A stretch of DNA of 7,747 nt from Lachnospiraceae bacterium (GTDB taxonomy: Bacteria > Bacillota_A > Clostridia > Lachnospirales > Lachnospiraceae): assembly GCA_017437705.1 (NCBI GenBank), contig JAFRYJ010000072.1, positions 1 to 7,747 on the forward strand, read 5' to 3'. Under the pieces are notes generated by a model. That model saw nothing but the letters and a program-made list of their open reading frames with translations. It was not told the origin of the DNA and ran no database searches. The position numbers were made by a program, and so were the translations under genes. Numbering within the stretch: the stretch's first letter is position 1; each line of letters begins with the position of its first letter. Shown here piece by piece: positions 1 through 6,391 of the stretch.

Positions 1-36
1 CGATTCCATATACGGTGTCACCCTCTAAATTTCGAC

Positions 37-64
37 AAAAAATGCAGACCCTCAGGTCTGCATT
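37..64 (-). terminator. Rho-independent terminator after the 63-aa ORF
   Basis: A perfect 10-bp stem (41-50 pairing with 55-64) encloses a 4-nt loop. Read on the minus strand it is followed by a run of U residues (six A on the plus strand at 37-42). It lies 22 nt beyond the stop codon of the small basic ORF and should end the leftward transcript of the AIM24 / DUF975 / 63-aa group. The plus-strand direction lacks an equally clean T run, so it is assigned to the minus strand. Confidence 0.92.
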
Positions 65-86
65 TGCGTTTCTTTTATTTCACTTT

Positions 87-278
87 TCACTCATCCCGGG
101 AATACTGCTCTATCTCCTTTCGTGTAGCTCTTTTTACACGTCTCCTGCTGTATTCCCTTTCATCCTTATGGGTGATGGTCCCGGGCTTCACATTTCCCCA
201 GGTAAGCCTTTTCAGCCTGTCGGCCTTCTTCTTTTCCTTCTTGGAAAGCTTGTCGTATGTAACTGTTTTCCTGGGCAT
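87..278 (-). CDS. Small, very basic protein of unknown function (63 aa)
   Basis: This short ORF begins MPRKTVTYD and ends in TGA. I do not recognise a named family, although it resembles small lysine/arginine-rich hypothetical proteins seen in Clostridia. 22 of 63 residues are Lys or Arg, clustered as a KKEKKK stretch (about residues 13-18) and an RRRVKR stretch (45-50), with one central Trp (27) followed by a Gly-Asn pair. There is no signal peptide or membrane segment, so it is probably cytosolic and may bind nucleic acid or ribosomes (inference from charge only). The ATG at 278 was chosen because AAGGAG lies 9 nt upstream. An in-frame ATG at 308 would add 10 residues and has GGAGG only 3 nt upstream, which is less favourable. 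The gene follows the large membrane protein by 77 nt and is closed by a strong terminator, which supports a real transcribed gene. Confidence 0.75.
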   Translation of the reverse strand: MPRKTVTYDKLSKKEKKKADRLKRLTWGNVKPGTITHKDEREYSRRRVKRATRKEIEQYSRDE

Positions 279-355
279 AGCATCACTCTCCTTAATAAAA
301 AGCTTCATCTGCCTCCGAGCAGCAGAAAGACTGAACTCACCAAAATACTCTGCGT

Positions 356-2221
356 TTATTCTCTCTCCGGCACTGCCGACCCGCTTTCAGGAAGCGCCCC
401 GCTGTCAGTTTCCGACTCCGTATCAACCGCTTCGATGGCGCCTTCTGCCTTATTGGGATTCTTTGATGAATAGATGACATCACCCAGGAACACGGTCATC
501 AGGACAACGGCCAGCGCAATAATGAGCCAGTTCTTCATCTTTGATATCAGATAATCCAGCGCCGGAGCCACAAGGTAGATGATCAGCATGCAGCCCACGC
601 CGAAGATGAAAAGGCCTTCGGCGCAGATACGTCCGTGGAGGTTAAGGAAATAACCGTCGTAGGACCACCAGCGTTCGTTATACAGCATCTCCAGCATCCA
701 TCCGCCGAAGTATTCGAGGATGCCGCACACCAGTACCGAGAAGAAGAATTCCTTTACGGGATGCTTTCTCAGCCTGCTGCATATTACCAGCGCTACTACG
801 CCGCCGACACCGTATATCGGCAGCCACGGGCCGTGGAGAACGCCTCTGTTGACGAAGCCTCCGCCGCGCATCATTACGTAGACCACTTCCCATACCCAGC
901 CCAAAAAGGCAAAGATGATGAACATAAGCATCAGGGACCAGACGGTGTAGGATCTGAGGAAATGGAAGGGTTTTGCCGCCTTTTTCTTCTTTTTCTCCCT
1001 GTACAGGGGGTTCAGCTTTGTCGGGTAGGCCCTGCCGTCACGGCGCTTCAGGTCGTAGTACATCTTGTACTTGATGGCCTGCAGCTCCTCGTATTTGTCC
1101 TTGTCGTCAAGGGAGCCGGGCCACAGGCCCAGCCATTTCGTGGTGAACTGCCTGAATTTCGAGAGCTTTATATCGTTCTCGTATATGTAGGTCTGCCGAT
1201 CCACCACATCGAAATATGTCTCGTATAAAAGGATCTTGTCGCCCTTCTCGAAGAGATACCTGTCGTTCAGTTTTTCCGCGCCCTCGACGCCCGTCTCAAG
1301 GGCCAGCGACCTTAAGCGTACATAGTACTCGGACCTGCAGGACATCCTGTAGGGGAATCCGTATACCACGTCCGAGATGCCGGCGGTCGCTATCATCAGC
1401 AGGAACCAGCCGATGAAGGAAAGGTCGTATTTGAAGGCCTCCATCTTATGACCGTCCATCATTTTTCTGGAAAGCGTCAATGCTTCCATCGGCCCGATGT
1501 CCGGGTTTTCCGCCACGATATAAGGCACCGCATAATATGAATAATACTTTATGAAGTAGCCCGCGATCGTCAGGGTCCAGAGCAGATGGAACAGGGCTTT
1601 TACGAACATGGTCCATGATGCCTTGCACCACCGCCGCACCCTCGCAAAATGAATGGCGTCGCTGAAGGGCATTTTGTCGTAAAGCCTTGCAATAAGGAAC
1701 AGTCTCCTGAGGATGGCGGCAAATACATTCTTTATAAAGATGAACAGCAGCACCGCCCACAGTATATGGATGATGATAAAGATCACTCTGGCTGCGCTGT
1801 CGGATCCTGTCAGATTCCGTATCACCGATATGAGCTTTATATCCAGCACATCAGCAGTTCTGGCGTTTAAGATCTCCGCCAGTACGCCCCTGGTCGTTCC
1901 CAGGAATTCGTTTCCGCCTACGGTATCTTCGATGTTATCCAGGATCGCTCTTGATTTCTCCAGGCCCTCGCCGAATTCGCCCCTTGCGATGGCCCGGAAC
2001 ACATCGTCCGCTGTCAGTATCTGCTCGTTGGAATCCTGCTCTTCCTCGCTTTTGTTGATCCTTTCAACTATGGCGGCGGGCATGTTCATGGCGGTGACAG
2101 CAAAGGTACCCTCTATACCGAATAACGCGCTTATGAGACACAGGAATGTAAACAGCAGATAATTCGCATGAAATACCTTCCTGCCTTCTTTTTTCAGAGC
2201 TTTAAATTCTTCTTTTCCCAT
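356..2221 (-). CDS. DUF975 / CmpB-type (putative ABC-transporter type IV) membrane protein
   Basis: This 621-residue polytopic membrane protein has two recognisable parts. Residues 1-300 resemble DUF975: a basic start, a membrane segment near 20-42, a soluble loop of about 100 residues (45-143), membrane segments near 145-168 and 205-225, then the family-type stretch KYYSYYAVPYIVAENPD, an ALTLSRKMM motif (247-255) and a further membrane segment (268-285). Residues 300-425 form a charged soluble linker with a KKKKK patch near 410-414. Residues 425-585 match the putative ABC-transporter type IV (CmpB-like) family, with motifs FLGWVWEV, FVNRGVLHGPWLPIYG (456-471) and FLNLHGRICAEGL (525-537). The tail is acidic and Ser/Glu-rich. 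Biochemical function is unknown; the ABC label is historical and no ATP-binding motif is present. It starts 40 nt after the AIM24 gene with a weak AAAGGGA ribosome site and no terminator between, so co-transcription is likely. It ends in TAA. Confidence 0.88.
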   Translation of the reverse strand: MGKEEFKALKKEGRKVFHANYLLFTFLCLISALFGIEGTFAVTAMNMPAAIVERINKSEEEQDSNEQILTADDVFRAIARGEFGEGLEKSRAILDNIEDTVGGNEFLGTTRGVLAEILNARTADVLDIKLISVIRNLTGSDSAARVIFIIIHILWAVLLFIFIKNVFAAILRRLFLIARLYDKMPFSDAIHFARVRRWCKASWTMFVKALFHLLWTLTIAGYFIKYYSYYAVPYIVAENPDIGPMEALTLSRKMMDGHKMEAFKYDLSFIGWFLLMIATAGISDVVYGFPYRMSCRSEYYVRLRSLALETGVEGAEKLNDRYLFEKGDKILLYETYFDVVDRQTYIYENDIKLSKFRQFTTKWLGLWPGSLDDKDKYEELQAIKYKMYYDLKRRDGRAYPTKLNPLYREKKKKKAAKPFHFLRSYTVWSLMLMFIIFAFLGWVWEVVYVMMRGGGFVNRGVLHGPWLPIYGVGGVVALVICSRLRKHPVKEFFFSVLVCGILEYFGGWMLEMLYNERWWSYDGYFLNLHGRICAEGLFIFGVGCMLIIYLVAPALDYLISKMKNWLIIALAVVLMTVFLGDVIYSSKNPNKAEGAIEAVDTESETDSGALPESGSAVPERE

Positions 2222-2261
2222 TGGTCCCTTTTATTACCGTTCAACAGCTGCTCTTATCTTA

Positions 2262-2945
2262 TCAGTCGCTGCTTTTGTCGGGCAGCATATCCGCTATCGT
2301 TGCCGCGAATTTGGAAAGAGGCATGGTCTGGATGACCACCCTGCCGGGTCCCGTAACTACAGTGTTAAAGAAGCCTTCTCCGCCGAAAAGCTTGTTCTTA
2401 ACACCTTTTACGGATTCGATATCCATGGTGCAGGAAGCGTCCATCATGGCCAGATAACCCGTATCCATCACCAGTCTCTGACCCTCCTTAAGTTCGTATT
2501 CAACAGCAGTACCGTCGATCTCGATGAATGCCGTTCCGTATCCCTCAAGCTTCTGCATGATGAAGCCCTCTCCGCCGAAAAAGCCCTTGCCCAGCTTTTT
2601 CTGGAAGTACACTTTCATCTCCACGCCCGTCGTCGACGCCATGAAAGCCTTTTTCTGCACGATGATGGGACGGCCCGGAGTTATCTCGTAAGCCCTTATG
2701 GAGCCGGGAAAGCTTGATGCAAATGCTATCATTCCGGTGCCGCCTTCGGCCGTATAGATGTTGCTGAATACCTTCTCGCCCGAGAAGATCTTACCGAAAG
2801 CCTTGCCTGCTCCTCCGGCCTTTGTTTCCATCGACATGTTGGAAGACATCCAGCTCATGGAGCCTCCCTCGCATATCATCTGTTCTCCCGCGTCGAGACG
2901 GCAGATAACTACCGGCAGGGGTTCGCCCTTGATCTCATACTGCAT
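2262..2945 (-). CDS. TIGR00266 / AIM24 family protein
   Basis: This 227-residue protein has the typical length and motifs of bacterial AIM24 / TIGR00266 proteins: an ICRLDAGEQMICEGGSM stretch near the N-terminus (14-30) and glycine-rich turns. The fold is internally repetitive. Three related segments begin at about residues 56, 125 and 189 (GEKVF..., GEGFIM..., GEGFFN...), each followed by a Gly-containing turn and a beta strand, consistent with the family's repeated beta-sandwich. There is no signal peptide or membrane segment. Eukaryotic AIM24 is a mitochondrial inner-membrane biogenesis factor, but the bacterial function is not established and I infer none. The start has an AAGGAGGAG site 7 nt upstream and the gene ends in TGA. 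It is the first gene of a leftward unit with its own promoter and a structured leader. Confidence 0.92.
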   Translation of the reverse strand: MQYEIKGEPLPVVICRLDAGEQMICEGGSMSWMSSNMSMETKAGGAGKAFGKIFSGEKVFSNIYTAEGGTGMIAFASSFPGSIRAYEITPGRPIIVQKKAFMASTTGVEMKVYFQKKLGKGFFGGEGFIMQKLEGYGTAFIEIDGTAVEYELKEGQRLVMDTGYLAMMDASCTMDIESVKGVKNKLFGGEGFFNTVVTGPGRVVIQTMPLSKFAATIADMLPDKSSD

Positions 2946-3039
2946 AAATGTCTCCTCCTTTGTTTATTTTATGTCGATTTATTTCGATCCCGATACTGCG
3001 GCTTTTTTCCGCAAAAGCCTCCGCATACCGAAAGCCGCA
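2946..3039 (-). promoter_or_regulatory. Structured 5' leader of the AIM24 gene
   Basis: The predicted transcript start is near 3036-3038, giving a leader of about 90 nt. It can form a 9-bp stem between 3031-3039 and 2997-3005 (TGCGGCTTT with AAAGCCGCA). A competing 7-bp stem pairs 3013-3019 with 3000-3006 (loop 3007-3012). Both use 3000-3005, so they are mutually exclusive. Neither is followed by a U run. The rest of the leader is AT-rich and contains a 10-bp tandem repeat (2968-2977 and 2978-2987, one mismatch) before the AAGGAGGAG ribosome site. I do not recognise a known riboswitch class. Confidence 0.4.
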
Positions 3040-3043
3040 ATAT

Positions 3044-3072
3044 ATTATACTACTGTTTACGCCGTATATCCA
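3044..3072 (-). promoter_or_regulatory. Sigma-A-type promoter for the AIM24 gene
   Basis: Read on the minus strand this is TGGATA (3067-3072), a 17-bp spacer, then a perfect TATAAT (3044-3049). The -35 matches four of six consensus bases and the spacing is ideal. It overlaps the last codons and stop of the MATE gene, so the leftward unit starting with AIM24 can be expressed independently of the broken transporter gene. Confidence 0.7.
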
Positions 3073-4454
3073 TCTTCACCTGCGGGTACAGAAGGGGTAT
3101 TCAGCAGCCTGCTTCTTACCTTAAGCAGATAATAAAACACAAATGCTATGCCCGTTATCCCCCAGGACAGAGGATAGCTGGTAAGTATGGATGTCATTGT
3201 GTGCCACACCGGGAGCACCAGCATCAGCCACAGTATTCTCGTACCGCAGACGCCCGCCGTCGTCATGACAGTCGGCGCAATAGAATCGCCTATGCCGATA
3301 AGGGCGCTGGAGATAAGCTCGATGGGTACAAACAGGAAAAAGCTTGGGAACATGAACCGGCATATCTGCACCGATATCTCCAGCACTCTTGTGTCTTACG
3401 TGAACATCCTGAATATGTATCCGCAGACCGGCAGCAGGATAACATTATAGGCTACGGTTGCCATTACCATCATGATGCCTGCCTGACGTATTCCTTTCCT
3501 GATCCTGTTATATTTCTGAGCCCCGAAATTCTGGCCCGCAAAGGTGGTGAGGGCGGTGCCCATGGACATTATTATCATCCAGTAGATAAGATCGATCTTG
3601 CTGTATGCAGTCCAGGCTGCCACGTTATTCGTACCCAGCTCGTTGATGCCTACCTGTATGAACACGTTCGATATGGAGTACATGGTGCTCCTGATGCCGG
3701 AGGGAATGCCTATAAAAAGTATCTTCTTTACATACGCCCCGTAAAACCTGACTCTTGAAAGATACAGCCTGCAGGGGCCCCTGTCCCTCATCAGGATGAC
3801 GATCAGGATCGCTGCCGATACCGTCTGGGAGATGATCGTGGCGGCCGCGGTGCCGGCCACGCTCCATCCGAAGCCCCTTACAAACAGAAGGTCCAGCCCT
3901 ATATTGATGATACAGCAGACTATGAGCACATATGTCGGAGTCTTTGAATCGCCTATGGCGCGGAGTATACCCGAGCACATGTTAAAAATCATTACCGGTA
4001 TCATGCCCATGCCGGCCACGGTGAGATATGTCCTGGACAGCTCCAGGGTCTCGGCAGGCGTCTTCATTATCTCCAGAAGATTCGGCGCTACCAGCAGTAT
4101 AAAAAGGCTTATAACGGCCCCGCCTGCAACGGCTATGGCTACGGAGCTGTGCACGGCCCGGCTGACACCTTCATCATCCTTTGCTCCGAAGCACTGGGCT
4201 ATTACTACCGTGGATCCGGCGGAAACACCGATAAAGAATCCTACAATGAGATTTATGAGTATGGCTGATGAACCCCCGACTGCAGACAGCGCCAGCTTTC
4301 CTGCATACTGTCCCACCACGATGGCATCAACGGTCGAATATAACGTTTCAAAAAAAGTCCCGATAAGCAGCGGATAGAAAAAGAGGAGCAGCTGTTTCCA
4401 GATGACTCCTTCCGTAATGCCGTTTATCCCGAGATCCTTTTTGCCTGTATTCAT
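3057..4454 (-). pseudogene. MATE family efflux transporter, interrupted by an in-frame TAA
   Basis: Together the two halves encode a 465-codon MATE-family multidrug/Na+(H+)-coupled antiporter, close to the usual 450 residues. The N-terminal half has typical MATE features: IWKQLLLFFYPLLIGTFF, then YSTVDAIVVGQYAG, GSTVVIAQCFGAKDD, and CSGILRAIGDSKTP. The second MatE repeat begins near residue 230 and carries the FAGQNFGAQKYNRIRKG motif. After residue 352 a TAA codon (3396-3398) interrupts the frame. The same frame continues without insertion or deletion as DTRVLEISVQ... and supplies the last membrane segments, ending in TAA at 3057. The stop sits at a variable position in the usual F-T-x-D-x-x-V motif, so one substitution (for example GAA or AAA to TAA) explains it. 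A 352-residue product would lack roughly the last two to three helices and is unlikely to transport. The start has AGGAGGG 5 nt upstream. It could instead be functional if the stop is a base-call error. Confidence 0.9.
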
Positions 4455-4463
4455 GATGCCCTC

Positions 4464-4489
4464 CTGTCAGGATCCCCGATCGCTGACAG
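4464..4489. promoter_or_regulatory. Inverted repeat upstream of the MATE ribosome binding site
   Basis: CTGTCAG (4464-4470) and CTGACAG (4483-4489) are perfect inverse complements. Inside them, GATC (4471-4474) can pair with GATC (4478-4481), leaving a 3-nt loop and one unpaired base. As RNA this is an 11-bp hairpin directly abutting the AGGAGGG of the MATE gene. As DNA it is a 26-bp near-palindrome at the likely transcript start. It could be a repressor operator or an RNA hairpin; the sequence does not decide between them. Confidence 0.45.
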
Positions 4490-4491
4490 AG

Positions 4492-4520
4492 AATATAGTA
4501 ACACAGCCCGCCTTTGTTTT
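4492..4520 (-). promoter_or_regulatory. Possible weak promoter for the MATE gene
   Basis: On the minus strand a TATATT box (4492-4497, five of six matches to the -10 consensus) has AAAACA (4515-4520, three of six) 17 bp upstream. The predicted start falls inside the inverted repeat at 4464-4489. A promoter is expected here because a terminator-like hairpin separates this gene from the one before it, but the -35 is poor. Confidence 0.3.
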
Positions 4521-4536
4521 CTATGCAGATACATAC

Positions 4537-4569
4537 GAAAACTGCCGCCGGCGTTTTGCCTGCGGCAGT
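4537..4569 (-). terminator. Probable terminator after the ANTAR gene
   Basis: A GC-rich 8-bp stem (ACTGCCGC at 4541-4548 with GCGGCAGT at 4562-4569) is followed on the minus strand by four U residues. It begins 5 nt past the ANTAR stop codon. An outer ATACATA / TATGTAT pairing (4529-4535 with 4569-4575) could extend it across a GAAA bulge. The U run is short, so termination may be incomplete. Confidence 0.6.
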
Positions 4570-4574
4570 ATGTA

Positions 4575-5159
4575 TTATGCGTCTTCGATTATCTTCTCTG
4601 CTATCCTCTTTCTCGATACTCCGTTGTTCATGGCCAGCTTTCCGATAAGCCGGTGTGCGTCCTCTTCGGAGATGTGCTTCTTCTCCATAAGGATTATCTT
4701 CGCACGGCTCACAGCCCTTATCTCCTCCGCCTTTTCCTCCGCCTTTATAAGCCTGTTCTCCAGCTCGCGGAACCTGTTCTGCTCCGCTGAGAGGAACCTG
4801 ATGCTGTTCTCCGTTCCGTGGTCCGAAAGCGGTTTCAGTATCACCAGGACGCCGGAGTCGATAACAAGATCATTTATGTCCCCGAAGATCTCCGGAGGCG
4901 ACGCCATCATGATGGACGTGTTGTACTTGTACGCGATATCCAGGGCCAGCTCGTGTCCTGGCTCGTCCTTCAGGGGCGCGTCGATCACCACTATATCGTA
5001 ATACCGCTCCAGGGCGCACCTTCTTGCCGCCGATGCGCTGTTTCGGACGTCGATGGCGATAAAGCCCTTCCCGGCCGCCGCCTTTCTGATAACACGTTCA
5101 AAATGCTCCGAGCCGGAAACGATCAATATTGAATTCTGTCTTTCTCTTCTTTCCGGCAT
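4575..5159 (-). CDS. ANTAR-domain response-regulator-like RNA-binding antiterminator
   Basis: This 194-residue protein has two domains. Residues 9-125 form a receiver-like fold: beta strand ILIVSGSE (11-18), the phosphoacceptor-position Asp60 in VVIDAPLKDEPGHELAL, Ser87, and Lys109 in the LKPL motif. The acidic pair that normally coordinates Mg2+ after the first strand is replaced by Ser15-Gly16, so ordinary phosphorylation is doubtful. Residues 126-148 are a charged coiled-coil linker. Residues about 148-192 are the ANTAR domain, with RAKIILMEKK-ISEEDAH (152-169) and a C-terminal helix ending in IAEKIIEDA. ANTAR domains bind paired hexaloop RNA hairpins and prevent transcription termination. 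The gene follows the glutamine-synthetase-like gene by 13 nt with GGAGGGG just before the ATG, so the two are co-transcribed. This pairing is recurrent in Clostridia, where such regulators are tied to nitrogen control. It ends in TAA. Confidence 0.9.
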   Translation of the reverse strand: MPERRERQNSILIVSGSEHFERVIRKAAAGKGFIAIDVRNSASAARRCALERYYDIVVIDAPLKDEPGHELALDIAYKYNTSIMMASPPEIFGDINDLVIDSGVLVILKPLSDHGTENSIRFLSAEQNRFRELENRLIKAEEKAEEIRAVSRAKIILMEKKHISEEDAHRLIGKLAMNNGVSRKRIAEKIIEDA

Positions 5160-5172
5160 GAGCCCCTCCAGA

Positions 5173-6348
5173 TCAGCCTTCGGTGTACTTCTTTACAATA
5201 TCATCCGGGATAACGGATCTTACGAACTCACTCCCGGCAGCGAGCTCCGCAGCTTCCGCCCTGGTCTCCGGAAGGCTGCCGCAGCAGTCATCCGCCTCAC
5301 CAGGCAGCTGCATGTTGTTTTTAATACCCTCAAGTCCTGCATAAATAAGCAGGGCATATACGAGATAAGGATTTCCCGTGGCATCGGGAGAACGGAGCTC
5401 CGCCCTGGTGTATCCGTTGAATGTGTCTATGTACATAAGCTCGGATCTCACGCTTCCGGACCAGCCCACCTTCGCCGGCGCCGTATTATTCCCCAGCCTC
5501 GAGTATGACTCTTCGGTGGGATTCAGGAAAAGCGTTATCTCCCTTATCCTGTTGATGATGCCGGCAGCTGCCGTCCTTACCGCATCATTGCCGTATCTGT
5601 CCTCCGCATAGATGTTTATATGATACCCGTTTCCCGGAGCTCCGGGCAGGGGCATGGGCGAAAAGTCGGCGTAGAGGCCGTACCTGTCCGCAATGGTGCT
5701 TACGGCCATTTTGAATGTGGTCATCTGGTCGGCGGCTTTAAGCGGCCTTCCGTAATGGAAATCGATCTGGTTCTGGCCCGGTCCCTGCTCGTGATGCGAT
5801 CTCTCCGGGACAAGGCCCATTTTTTCTATGGTGAGGATTATCTCACGTCTTATATTCTCGCATTTATCCAGAGGTGCTATATCCATATATCCCGCTTTGT
5901 CGTAGGGGATCCTGGTGGGCTCGCCGTTCTCATCCTTAAGGAACAGGTAAAACTCGGCTTCCGTACCGAACCGGAAGGCTATACCGGCTTCCTCAGCCCT
6001 GGCCACGGCTTTTTTGAGTATCTCTCTGGTGTCGGTTTCTATAGTATTGCCGTCGGGGTCATATACATCGCAGAACATACGCAGCACCTTTCCGCTGTCC
6101 GGCCTCCATGGCAGAACAGCCAGTGTGGAGGGATCCGGTTTAAGATATACGGTAGGAAAACTGCAGTTTTCAAAACCTGCGATCATCCTGCTGTTCACGG
6201 GAGCTCCGTTGTCAAAAGCCTTTTTCACCTCGTCCGGCAGGATGGAGATATTTTTCTGAATGCCGAAGGCATCACGGAAAGCAAGACGTATAAACTTCGC
6301 GTCTTCCTCTTCTATATATTTCATTACATCTTCAAACGTATATACCAT
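5173..6348 (-). CDS. glnA: Short type I glutamine-synthetase family protein with altered active site
   Basis: At 391 residues this is clearly a glutamine synthetase: an N-terminal beta-grasp domain (about 1-95) and a catalytic domain with GTEAEFYLF (128-136), SHHE-containing motif (184-187), GNGYHINI (239-246), AELRSPD (316-322) and NPYLVYALLIYAGLEGIKN (326-344). It lacks about 50 C-terminal residues of typical GSI enzymes of about 440, ending at KKYTEG. Metal ligands Glu130, Glu132, Glu187, His243 and Glu317 are present. However, positions equivalent to Salmonella GS Asp50, Glu220, Asn264, Glu327 and Arg344 read Asn52, Gln194, Pro238, Thr289 and Tyr306. These bind ammonium, metal or glutamate, so it may be a different gamma-glutamyl ligase, a sensor or an inactive paralogue. 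The ATG is preceded by AAGGAGG 5 nt upstream. It sits 43 nt after pyrG and 13 nt before the ANTAR gene. The symbol is by family only; true glutamine synthetase activity is uncertain. Confidence 0.85.
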   Translation of the reverse strand: MVYTFEDVMKYIEEEDAKFIRLAFRDAFGIQKNISILPDEVKKAFDNGAPVNSRMIAGFENCSFPTVYLKPDPSTLAVLPWRPDSGKVLRMFCDVYDPDGNTIETDTREILKKAVARAEEAGIAFRFGTEAEFYLFLKDENGEPTRIPYDKAGYMDIAPLDKCENIRREIILTIEKMGLVPERSHHEQGPGQNQIDFHYGRPLKAADQMTTFKMAVSTIADRYGLYADFSPMPLPGAPGNGYHINIYAEDRYGNDAVRTAAAGIINRIREITLFLNPTEESYSRLGNNTAPAKVGWSGSVRSELMYIDTFNGYTRAELRSPDATGNPYLVYALLIYAGLEGIKNNMQLPGEADDCCGSLPETRAEAAELAAGSEFVRSVIPDDIVKKYTEG

Positions 6349-6353
6349 AATTC

Positions 6354-6383
6354 CTCCTTAACGATCGTCAAAGCATCTTAAGG
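6354..6383 (-). promoter_or_regulatory. Hairpin overlapping the glnA-like ribosome binding site
   Basis: In the 43-nt pyrG-glnA gap the minus-strand RNA can form CCTTAAGAT pairing with ATC-G-TTAAGG: 6378-6383 with 6356-6361, plus 6375-6377 with 6363-6365, one bulged base and a 9-nt loop. The 3' arm contains the first part of the TTAAGGAGG ribosome site, so the folded form would partly hide it. No U run follows, so it is not a terminator. The stem is AU-rich and modest in stability. Confidence 0.4.
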
Positions 6384-6391
6384 ACATTCAT

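Noticed and set aside
1..36. A further gene or promoter left of the terminator
   Set aside because: Too short to support any call; no start site, promoter pair or repeat stands out in these bases.
635..1228. Plus-strand ORF of 197 codons opposite the DUF975/CmpB gene
   Set aside because: It is antisense to a gene with recognisable motifs on the minus strand, with a composition typical of a shadow frame.
2997..3039. The hairpin after the MATE stop as a MATE terminator
   Set aside because: The stem is good but no U run follows it on the minus strand, and a promoter immediately upstream makes it better explained as part of the AIM24 leader.
3057..3386. C-terminal MATE half as a separate gene starting at GTG 3384-3386
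   Set aside because: There is no ribosome binding site upstream, the sequence begins mid-domain, and it is in the same frame as the rest of the transporter, so it is the tail of one broken gene.
3396..3398. Stop-codon reassignment or programmed recoding at the MATE TAA
   Set aside because: TAA ends the DUF975, ANTAR and MATE genes in this window and TGA ends the others. There is no sign of a selenocysteine-type or pyrrolysine-type context.
5620..6381. Plus-strand ORF of 253 codons opposite the glutamine-synthetase-like gene
   Set aside because: It mirrors the codon pattern of the real minus-strand gene and its product shows no family features.
6349..6391. Dual-hexaloop ANTAR target in the pyrG-glnA gap
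   Set aside because: Only one hairpin fits, its loop is 9 nt and does not show the A-at-1, G-at-4 hexaloop pattern, and there is no following terminator to be controlled.
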